Of a DNA stretch of 6,527 bases, positions 1 through 5,487 are shown in pieces. The translations under genes and the position numbers were made by a program. Origin of the DNA: an uncultured Gemmatimonadota bacterium (GTDB lineage: Bacteria > Gemmatimonadota > Gemmatimonadetes > Gemmatimonadales > GWC2-71-9). Within the stretch, counting starts at the first letter, position 1, and each line of letters opens with the position of its first letter. Below the pieces are notes generated by a model. That model was not told the origin of the DNA, did not search any database, and worked only from the letters and a program-made list of their open reading frames with translations. The stretch is taken from assembly GCA_937961295.1 (NCBI GenBank), contig CALGOK010000082.1:1-6527 (forward strand). The letters run 5' to 3'.

Positions 1-267
1 CATGCGCACCGGACCCCCCTCTATCCCGTGGGCCACGTGTCCCGGCTGCGCGGCATCGACGCCCCGGATGTGCCGATATACATGCCCGACGGCTTCCATC
101 CGTCGCCCCACGGCGCCTGGCTGGCCGCGATGATCATCACCGCAGTGATCTATGACGCCGATCCGACCACGTTCGGCGCGCCGTTCTCCCGGGACATCAC
201 CGACGAGGACGCCGTGACGCTGCGGCAGGCCGCCAAGGCGGCCGTCACGCTCTACGGCCGGCCCTGA
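1..267 (+). CDS. SGNH/GDSL-type hydrolase, C-terminal fragment (5' end outside window)
   Basis: The frame is open from base 1 to a TGA at 265-267, giving 88 residues of a protein that begins before the window. A GTG at 28 is internal and not the likely start, because the conserved reading continues upstream of it (TPLYPVGH). The key motif is DGFHPSPHGAWLAA at about bases 88-129. The D-x-x-H of this block supplies the catalytic Asp and His of SGNH/GDSL hydrolases, and the following small-residue helix is typical of the C-terminus of lysophospholipase/esterase-like members. The Ser (GDSL) and Gly/Asn blocks lie outside the window, so the substrate cannot be named; the family includes esterases and carbohydrate deacetylases. 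The last 16 bases overlap the end of the convergent antiporter gene, which leaves no intergenic terminator. Confidence 0.72.
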   Translation, partial: HAHRTPLYPVGHVSRLRGIDAPDVPIYMPDGFHPSPHGAWLAAMIITAVIYDADPTTFGAPFSRDITDEDAVTLRQAAKAAVTLYGRP

Positions 268-2351
268 TCATCGCCGCTGGTGAGCAGGCGGCGCGCCGCC
301 TCGGTGGCCGCCCGCGTCCCCACCAGCACCAATTGGTCACCAGGCAGCAGGCGTTCCGCCTTGCTCGGCGCCGGGATCCCCTGGTCGCCGCGCGTGATCA
401 CCAGCACCGTGGCACCGGTGTGCCCGCGGAGCGCCAGCTCGGCCAGCGTCTTGTGGGCACCGAAGTGCCCCTCCTCAACCACGAACCGCTGCGGCGCACC
501 CATCCCGGGCAGCAGGTGGGTGGCCGTGGCGAACCGATCGGCGTCGTGCTCGGCAGTGGCTCCCGCGCCGTGCTCGGCGGTGGCCTGCTCCGGCGGCAGT
601 CGTGACCGGAGCGCCGAGAGCAGCACCTCGGATCCTGCGGCAACATGGCCCTGCAGGTTGGTGGCGCTCCGCCACGCCGCCACGCCGAGCAGCACCAGCA
701 CCGCGAGCAGTACTGCGGCTCCGCGCAGCGGTGGCAGGAACGGCTGCGTGATCACCACGAGCGGAACGCCCACCAGCAGCACCACGCCGATCTCGAGCGT
801 GACCACCAGCGCGCGGCGCGGCGCCGCGGCGAGGTCGAGCCGCCCCTGCTGCGGCAGCGCCATCCTGGCGAGCTGAATCGCCAATCCGCGAGCGACGCGG
901 AAGATGCCGAACACGAACGGCGCGCCGACGACGAACGCCAGCGCCCAGGTCGCGATCCGCGCCACGTCGGCGGGCACGCCGAACTGCGTCACGGTGAGCT
1001 GCCGCAGCTCCGGCCACACCAGCGACAGCCCGATGATGATCGCCACCAGCACTGCGGCATCGAGCAGCAGCCAACGGACCAGCTGCCGCACCCGCCGGGC
1101 GTTGCTCCCCTCCTTGTGCGCGCGGGTCATCTCCTCGACCCACGTCGCGTAGAGCGAGCTGTACGTCTGCAGCGGTTTGGGCAGTCGCCGGTCGACCCAG
1201 CCCGCGAACGGCTCCGCCACTCGCACCAAGTAGGGCGTGGTGAGCGTCGTGATGGCCGACACCGCCACCGCCACCGGATAGAGGAAGTCGCCCACCACGC
1301 CGAGCGCGAGGCCCAGCGAGGCGATGATGAAGGAGAACTCGCCGATCTGTGCCATCGACATGCCGGCGCGCAGCGACGTCTGGGTCCCCTGCCCGGCGAG
1401 GAACGCGCCCGTGGACACCGACAGGATCTTGCCGAACATCACCACGCCGGTGAGCACCACCACCGACACCCAGTGCTCCACGATCAGCGCCGGATCGATC
1501 AGCATCCCGACGGCCACGAAGAACACCGCGGCAAAGACATCGCGCACCGGCCGCACCAGCTGCATCACCAGGTGCGCCTTCCCCGACTCCGCGATGAGCG
1601 ACCCCGCGATGAACGCGCCGAGTGCCACGGAGTAGCCGAGCTCCTGTGCCAGGAGGGCAAAGGCGAAGCAGAGCCCGAGCGACGCGACCAGGGTGGTCTC
1701 GCGGCGGCCCAGCGACGCCACGAAGCGCATCAGCCGCGGAATCACCATCAGCCCCGCGGCCAGCCAGATCGCCAGCAGCATCACCAGCCGGCCCACGGTC
1801 ATCCACATCGGCGACGCTTCGCCGCCGGTGCTGCCGAGCGTGGCGAGACCGGCCAGGAACAGCACCGCAAAGAGGTCCTCCACGATCAGCACGCCGAACA
1901 CCAGCTCGCGGAGCCGGCGGCCGACTCGCGTGTCCTCGAACGTCTTGGCGATGATCGTGGTGCTGGAGATCGCGGTGATCGCCGCGGTGAAGAGCGCCTC
2001 GCGCGGCGTGAAGCCGAGCATCCGTGCTGCGACCAGGCCGAGCCACGCCATCACCGACACGTCGATGATCGCCGTCACCGCCACCTGGCCGCCCACGCGG
2101 GCGAGGCGCCGCACCGAGAACTCGAGGCCGATCGCGAACAGCAGCAGGATCACGCCGAGCTCGGCCAGCGTCTCGGTGGTCCCGTGGTCGGCCACCACCG
2201 GCACGAAGGTGACGTGCGGGCCGATCAGCAGCCCGGCGAGCAGGTAGCCGAGCACCACCGGCTGCCGCAGCCGCTCGAACACCACGGTGGTCACCGCGGC
2301 GGTGCAGAGCACCAGCGCGAAGGTGATCAGGAAGCCGTGGTCGGCGGGCAT
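252..2351 (-). CDS. CPA2-family cation:proton antiporter with C-terminal RCK_C (TrkA_C) domain
   Basis: This 699-residue inner-membrane protein is predicted to exchange K+ or Na+ for H+. Residues about 5-380 form the Na_H_Exchanger domain. Visible CPA2 landmarks are GLLIGP (40-45), SSTTIIAK (129-136), VEDL (157-160), which carries the Glu-Asp pair in the ion-binding helix, and MAQIGEFSFI (333-342). Four further hydrophobic segments follow at about 424-446, 462-486, 512-538 and 543-560. A polar linker with a short TAEH duplication (591-606) leads to an RCK_C-like domain (about 622-692, with LPGDQLVLVG). No Rossmann-type RCK_N (GxGxxG) domain is seen, unlike KefB/KefC/YbaL, so gating by NAD(H) or glutathione is not supported. 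The Glu-Asp pair rather than Asp-Asp hints at electroneutral K+/H+ exchange, but the ion is inferred. The ATG at 2349-2351 has GGGAG 10 nt upstream and lies 3 nt after the repressor stop, so translation is probably coupled. Confidence 0.9.
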   Translation of the reverse strand: MPADHGFLITFALVLCTAAVTTVVFERLRQPVVLGYLLAGLLIGPHVTFVPVVADHGTTETLAELGVILLLFAIGLEFSVRRLARVGGQVAVTAIIDVSVMAWLGLVAARMLGFTPREALFTAAITAISSTTIIAKTFEDTRVGRRLRELVFGVLIVEDLFAVLFLAGLATLGSTGGEASPMWMTVGRLVMLLAIWLAAGLMVIPRLMRFVASLGRRETTLVASLGLCFAFALLAQELGYSVALGAFIAGSLIAESGKAHLVMQLVRPVRDVFAAVFFVAVGMLIDPALIVEHWVSVVVLTGVVMFGKILSVSTGAFLAGQGTQTSLRAGMSMAQIGEFSFIIASLGLALGVVGDFLYPVAVAVSAITTLTTPYLVRVAEPFAGWVDRRLPKPLQTYSSLYATWVEEMTRAHKEGSNARRVRQLVRWLLLDAAVLVAIIIGLSLVWPELRQLTVTQFGVPADVARIATWALAFVVGAPFVFGIFRVARGLAIQLARMALPQQGRLDLAAAPRRALVVTLEIGVVLLVGVPLVVITQPFLPPLRGAAVLLAVLVLLGVAAWRSATNLQGHVAAGSEVLLSALRSRLPPEQATAEHGAGATAEHDADRFATATHLLPGMGAPQRFVVEEGHFGAHKTLAELALRGHTGATVLVITRGDQGIPAPSKAERLLPGDQLVLVGTRAATEAARRLLTSGDDQGRP

Positions 2352-2354
2352 CGG

Positions 2355-2966
2355 TCAGGCGCTCCCGGCTTCGGCGGGCGGCACCGCGATCGGCCGCCAC
2401 GCGATCGCCTCCCACGCCGCCTCGAGCGTGGCGAGGGCGTGCGGGTGGCGCGCCGTCCACTCCCGCGCGGCCACCCGCTCCACTGCCGAGGCCACCAGCG
2501 TCAGCCAAACCGACGCCCACAGCTCCACCACCCCGGCGCGCACGCTCCCCTCCTGCTTGCCGAGCGCGATGATCCGCTCGATTCCCTGGCGGACGTCGTG
2601 GGCGGCGTGCCGCGAGCTCTCGTCAAGCTCGCCCGGGAGCCGCCACGCCAGCAGCAGCCGCATCCGGGCCGGGTCGGTCTCGGCCGTGGTGAGCCACTCC
2701 TGTCCCAGACGCCCCAGCCGGTCGCCGGTGCGACCCGGACCCTCGGCCAGCGCGGCCACCCGCTCCGCCCCCCAACGCTGAACGTGCTGGAAGGCCGCGT
2801 TCAGCAGCGCCTGCTTGCTGGGGAAATGGCGATAGATCGTCCCCTCGGCCACCCCGGCTCGTCCGGCGAGCATGGGGGTGGTCGTCTCGTGGTAGCCGGC
2901 CGTGGTGAACAGCTCCCGGGCGGCCTCCAGCAGGCGCTCGCGTGTGGTCGTGGCGGCCTCGGCCAT
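2355..2966 (-). CDS. TetR/AcrR-family transcriptional repressor
   Basis: This 203-residue protein has the usual TetR-family length. The N-terminal helix-turn-helix spans about residues 8-54: ARELFTTAGYHETTTPMLA followed by AGVAEGTIYRHFPSKQALL, with the near-invariant recognition-helix pattern GTIYRHFPSK. The remaining part is a variable, helical ligand-binding and dimerisation domain; its effector cannot be read from sequence. The ATG at 2964-2966 is preceded by GAGGAG only 2 nt away, an unusually short spacing, but no better start keeps the HTH intact. The stop is 3 nt before the antiporter ATG, so the regulator is the first gene of a regulator-transporter operon. It is divergent from the lysine dehydrogenase-like gene, which makes autoregulation of the operon, and possibly control of the divergent gene, the natural hypothesis. 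Confidence 0.93.
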   Translation of the reverse strand: MAEAATTTRERLLEAARELFTTAGYHETTTPMLAGRAGVAEGTIYRHFPSKQALLNAAFQHVQRWGAERVAALAEGPGRTGDRLGRLGQEWLTTAETDPARMRLLLAWRLPGELDESSRHAAHDVRQGIERIIALGKQEGSVRAGVVELWASVWLTLVASAVERVAAREWTARHPHALATLEAAWEAIAWRPIAVPPAEAGSA

Positions 2967-3011
2967 TGCTCCTCGGCGGCGGGACGTGGATCGGTTGGGG
3001 GGCGGTTATCT

Positions 3012-3028
3012 TCGGGCGCGTCGCCCGA
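3012..3028. promoter_or_regulatory. 17-bp perfect inverted repeat, candidate TetR-family operator
   Basis: TCGGGCG-CGT-CGCCCGA has 7-bp perfect arms around a 3-bp centre. It sits directly after the possible -10 TTATCT (3006-3011) and ends 23 bp before the dehydrogenase ATG. TetR-family dimers commonly bind palindromes of about this size in the promoter region next to their own gene, so this is the best operator candidate here. In RNA it could also form a short hairpin in the 5' leader of the dehydrogenase mRNA. GC-rich DNA produces such palindromes by chance fairly often, so confidence is limited. Confidence 0.35.
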
Positions 3029-3036
3029 TTCCCCCC

Positions 3037-3042
3037 GGAGGA
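3037..3042 (+). promoter_or_regulatory. Ribosome binding site that fixes the dehydrogenase start
   Basis: GGAGGA lies 9 nt before the ATG at 3052-3054. The same frame is open back to an ATG at 2902, but that stretch runs antisense through the repressor's HTH coding region. The Rossmann strand MKMLVLGAGLQG begins exactly at 3052, so this Shine-Dalgarno site selects 3052 as the true start. Confidence 0.8.
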
Positions 3043-3051
3043 TACTGCCGA

Positions 3052-4194
3052 ATGAAGATGCTCGTGCTCGGGGCCGGCCTGCAGGGCTGTGCCTGCGCCT
3101 TTGAACTGCTGCGCGACCCGGAGGTGACCCGGGTCACCGTGGCCGACCTGCACCCCGACAACATGGCGCGGTTCCTGACCCGCCTGGACGACCCGCGCCT
3201 GCGACCGGTGACGCTCGATGTCACCGATCATGCGGCCGTGCGCGAGCTGATGGCCGACCACGACGCGGTGATGAGTGCGATTCCCTACTACTTCAACGGA
3301 CCGATGGCCAGGCTCGCCGTCGAGACCGGCTGCCACTTCGCCGACCTCGGGGGCAACACCGAGATCGTGATGGAGCAGAAGAAGCTCGAGGAGACGGCCC
3401 GGGCCAAGGGCCTCTCGGTGATGCCCGACTGCGGTCTCGCACCCGGGATGGTGAACATCCTCGCCGCCGAGGGGATCCGGCGCCTCGATCGCGCCGACCG
3501 CGTGCGGATCTACGTCGGCGGGCTGCCCCAGCACCCGGAGCCGCCGCTCAACTACCAGATCGTCTACTCGCTCGAGGGCGCCCTCGACTACTACACCACC
3601 CCGTCGTGGATCCTTCGCGACGGCAAGCCCGTGACGGTCGATGCGCTGAGCGAAGTGGAGCCGGTGGAGTTCCCCGACCCGGTGGGCACGCTCGAGGCGT
3701 TCCACACCGCCGGCGGGATCAGCACCATGCCGTTCTCCTGGCAGGGCAAGGTGCGCGAGATGGAGTACAAGACGCTCCGCTATCCCGGCCACGTGGCCGT
3801 GATGCGCCCGATCCGCGAGCTCGGCCTGCTCGACCTCACGCCGGTACACGTCAAGGGCTGCGACGTGCGCCCGCGCGACGCGTTCATCGCCATCGTGAGC
3901 CCCAAGCTCACCAAGCCCGAGGGCCACGACCTCGTGGCGCTGCGCGTGGTGGTGAGCGGCGAGGCCGACGGCAAGCCCAGGCGCACCACGTTCGACCTGG
4001 TCGACTACCACGACAGCACGCACGGCATCTCGGCGATGATGCGCACCACCGGCTACTCGCTGGCGATCACCGGGCTGGTGCAGACACGCAAGCAGGTCAT
4101 CCGTTTCGGCGTCACCACCCCGGACGAGGGAATGCCGTACGATCGCTACGTGAAGGCGCTGCGGGAGCGGGGCGTGAACATCAAGGAAAGCTGA
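3052..4194 (+). CDS. Lysine 6-dehydrogenase / saccharopine dehydrogenase-like NAD(P)-dependent oxidoreductase
   Basis: This 380-residue cytoplasmic enzyme starts with a Rossmann fold: GAGLQG (7-12) is the dinucleotide-binding loop, and Asp32 at the end of the second strand (VADLHPD) suggests preference for NAD over NADP. MPDCGLAPGMVNIL (124-137) and the catalytic-domain segment HPEPPLNYQIVYSLEG (161-176) through EAFHTAGGISTMP (215-227) resemble what I recall of Geobacillus L-lysine 6-dehydrogenase, an enzyme of about 385 residues; I compared from memory, not by alignment. That enzyme oxidatively deaminates the epsilon-amino group of lysine, giving allysine, which cyclises to piperideine-6-carboxylate. 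Related saccharopine-dehydrogenase-like proteins act on other amino acids, so the substrate is probable rather than certain. The gene is monocistronic here, divergent from the TetR-like gene, and ends 11 bp before the long hairpin. Confidence 0.85.
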   Translation: MKMLVLGAGLQGCACAFELLRDPEVTRVTVADLHPDNMARFLTRLDDPRLRPVTLDVTDHAAVRELMADHDAVMSAIPYYFNGPMARLAVETGCHFADLGGNTEIVMEQKKLEETARAKGLSVMPDCGLAPGMVNILAAEGIRRLDRADRVRIYVGGLPQHPEPPLNYQIVYSLEGALDYYTTPSWILRDGKPVTVDALSEVEPVEFPDPVGTLEAFHTAGGISTMPFSWQGKVREMEYKTLRYPGHVAVMRPIRELGLLDLTPVHVKGCDVRPRDAFIAIVSPKLTKPEGHDLVALRVVVSGEADGKPRRTTFDLVDYHDSTHGISAMMRTTGYSLAITGLVQTRKQVIRFGVTTPDEGMPYDRYVKALRERGVNIKES

Positions 4195-4205
4195 CCACGG
4201 CGGGG

Positions 4206-4285
4206 GGCGACACTGCGAGGGGCGAGGGGCGAGGTGCGGAACGTCAGGCTTCCGCGCTTCGCCCTTCGCCCCTCGCGCTGTCGCC
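4206..4285. terminator. Long imperfect hairpin between convergent genes; probable bidirectional terminator or repeat element
   Basis: The arms 4206-4241 and 4250-4285 are inverted copies of 36 bp with five mismatched positions, and the loop 4242-4249 is 8 nt. In a plus-strand transcript three of the five mismatches would be G:U pairs, leaving only a two-position bulge near the base (4213-4214). The innermost six pairs (GCGGAA with TTCCGC) are perfect. It lies 11 bp after the dehydrogenase stop and 2 bp after the stop of the convergent barrel gene, the position expected for a shared terminator. Neither side has a T-run, so it is not a classical intrinsic terminator. The arms consist of GAGGGGC/GAAGGGC heptad-like units and resemble a dispersed intergenic repeat. 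Confidence 0.6.
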
Positions 4286-4287
4286 GC

Positions 4288-5487
4288 CTACCAGGCCCAC
4301 CCGCTCCCCACATACCACCGCGTCTCGCCGTCGCCGCCGCTGGCGGTGATGGTGAGCGTGGCGGCGCGGAGCACGCGGATCGCGAGCCCGCCGCCCATCC
4401 CCCAGTTCCACCCCGGGGTGGGATCGCAGTCGGGATCGTTGATCGGGCACGAACCGAGTGGCGGGTCGAGCGGCTTGCCGCCATCGGCGAATGCCAGCAG
4501 GGTGACCGCCCCCATCTCGCCGACATTGAGGATGTCGAAGCGCGCCTCGCCGCCGGCGAACAGCCATCCCGGCGCGGTGCGCTGGCCGATCCCCAGCCCC
4601 CGGTGCGAGCGCGGCCCGCCGAAGATCGTGAACGGCTGCTCCCACCCCGGCAGGGTGTGCCGAGCGGCGAGCGATTGCAGGTCGTCCACCGGCGCCAGCC
4701 AGCCGAGGCGCGCCGTGAGCCGGAGCGGTTGGGCTGGCCGGAGCCAGCCGCGGGCGTGCAGGTACGGCTGGGTGTACGACTCGCCGTCAGCCGTCCCCAC
4801 CGTCACACCGGCCTCGAGCAGCGCGCCGCGGTTCACCTCGTACTCGCGGTCGCGCAGGTCGAGCACCAGCGCGGCGCGGCCGTTCACCTCGTCGCGCGTG
4901 ATCGTGGCCGGCAGCACCGCGCCCGGGACCGGGTCGACCAGCGAGTAATCCTCGTCGATGGTCACGCCGGGGTAGCGCTCACTGGCCTGATCGAGCGTGC
5001 CGGCGATCCGGTCGTGCTGGAACGCGCCGCGCACCGCGACCAGCACCGGCCCCGAAAGCCGGCGGGTCACATCCACCCACGCGTGGGCCCGCTCGCGATC
5101 CATCGGATCGTCGGGGTCGCCGAAGCGCGGCTGGTCGCCGACTTCGCCGTGGGCCACGATCCGCCAGCCGTCGGCCAGCCGCGGGTTGGCCCAGGTGACC
5201 CGCCCCAGCCAGGCGTCCCTGGTGGAGTAGCCGGCCTCGAGCGCGACCGAGTTCTGCAGCGTGACCCGCTCGCCCCACGGCGCCTGGCGGAACCAGAGCA
5301 CCCTGGCGATCCCCATCAGCCCGTCGTTGGGCGAGACCTCGGGGTACGGGAAGTACGACAGCCGCCACGGGATGCCGTCGTCCTGCGCCGCCAGCGGCGC
5401 GGCGCCGAAGGCCAGCGCGATGGCCACGCCGCAGACCGCCAGGCGCGCCCGCCCCTCGCCCCTCGCCCTTCGCCTGTCGCGCTTCAC
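4288..5487 (-). CDS. BamA/TamA-like (Omp85 family) outer-membrane beta-barrel protein without POTRA domains
   Basis: Read from the GTG at 5485-5487, this is a 399-residue protein ending at TAG 4288-4290. Residues 1-34 form a signal peptide: a very Arg-rich start, a hydrophobic core (LAVCGVAIALAFGAAPL) and a likely cut after LAA before QDD. The mature part is an alternating-strand barrel. ALVLDLRDREYEVNRGALLEAG (206-227, the D-x-R-D...RG pattern) and the FGGPRSHRGLGIG segment (289-301, equivalent to the conserved RGF/RGY loop), followed by EARFDI...LLAFADGGK, are characteristic of the Omp85/surface-antigen barrel. The protein ends in an aromatic (WAW), as BAM substrates do. No POTRA repeats fit in the roughly 170 residues before the barrel core, so assembly-factor function is not supported. 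Cys347 and Cys354 lie in a predicted loop. The start is chosen because it overlaps the asparaginase stop as GTGA; there is no Shine-Dalgarno site, which implies translational coupling. Confidence 0.78.
   Translation of the reverse strand: MKRDRRRARGEGRARLAVCGVAIALAFGAAPLAAQDDGIPWRLSYFPYPEVSPNDGLMGIARVLWFRQAPWGERVTLQNSVALEAGYSTRDAWLGRVTWANPRLADGWRIVAHGEVGDQPRFGDPDDPMDRERAHAWVDVTRRLSGPVLVAVRGAFQHDRIAGTLDQASERYPGVTIDEDYSLVDPVPGAVLPATITRDEVNGRAALVLDLRDREYEVNRGALLEAGVTVGTADGESYTQPYLHARGWLRPAQPLRLTARLGWLAPVDDLQSLAARHTLPGWEQPFTIFGGPRSHRGLGIGQRTAPGWLFAGGEARFDILNVGEMGAVTLLAFADGGKPLDPPLGSCPINDPDCDPTPGWNWGMGGGLAIRVLRAATLTITASGGDGETRWYVGSGWAW
5455..5480. repeat. Half copy of the hairpin repeat, inside the barrel gene's signal-peptide codons
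   Basis: Bases 5455-5480 match the right arm of the intergenic hairpin (4258-4284) in the same orientation, with three C/T differences and one single-base gap. Both carry YTCGCCC heptad units followed by CTGTCGC. Here the repeat is translated on the minus strand as about residues 3-11 of the barrel protein (RDRRRARG-type, Arg-rich). The barrel gene is therefore bracketed by direct copies of the same short sequence. No facing arm is seen near this copy, so it would not fold on its own. Confidence 0.6.

Larger units (their letters stand above)
2967..3051. promoter_or_regulatory. Divergent promoter region between tetR-like gene and lysine dehydrogenase-like gene
   Basis: These 85 bp must hold the promoters of both the minus-strand repressor/antiporter operon and the plus-strand dehydrogenase gene. 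On the plus strand TTATCT at 3006-3011 is a possible -10 element, but no convincing -35 box stands 16-18 bp upstream of it. Runs of six G (2997-3002) and six C (3031-3036) bracket the 17-bp palindrome listed separately. I cannot place a minus-strand promoter with confidence. The regulatory role is inferred from gene arrangement. Confidence 0.6.

Noticed and set aside
286..301. 16-bp perfect palindrome AGGCGGCGCGCCGCCT
   Set aside because: It lies in the antiporter's coding region (codons for EAARRL) and is compatible with Ala/Arg codon use at high GC. It has no loop or T-run, so it is not called as a terminator, only mentioned as a possibility.
534..581. Short duplication giving TAEHGAGA / TAEHDADR in the antiporter linker
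   Set aside because: Only about a dozen bases are well matched between the two units. It is a minor linker duplication and not a repeat array.
475..2520. Minus-strand open frame of 681 codons overlapping the antiporter in another frame
   Set aside because: The product is almost only Ala, Arg, Gly and Asp, the usual shadow of a high-GC gene; the antiporter frame explains this DNA.
2902..3051. N-terminal extension of the dehydrogenase frame up to an ATG at 2902
   Set aside because: It is antisense to the repressor's HTH codons, Arg-rich, and bypassed by a strong GGAGGA site 9 nt before the ATG at 3052, where the Rossmann fold begins.
645..3104. Very long plus-strand open frame (819 codons) opposite the antiporter and repressor genes
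   Set aside because: Its product is a low-complexity His/Arg/Gln/Glu-rich string with no domain, as expected from the antisense frame of GC-rich genes. The minus-strand proteins on the same bases have clear family motifs.
2623..4023. Minus-strand open frame of 466 codons opposite the lysine dehydrogenase-like gene
   Set aside because: It is His/Val/Arg-rich with no recognisable fold, and runs from antisense of the dehydrogenase into another frame of the repressor gene.
4195..4287. Possible CRISPR-like or tandem repeat in the GAGGGGC-rich stretch
   Set aside because: The heptad-like units number only two or three per arm and are arranged as one hairpin, with no spacer-repeat periodicity and no cas genes in the window.
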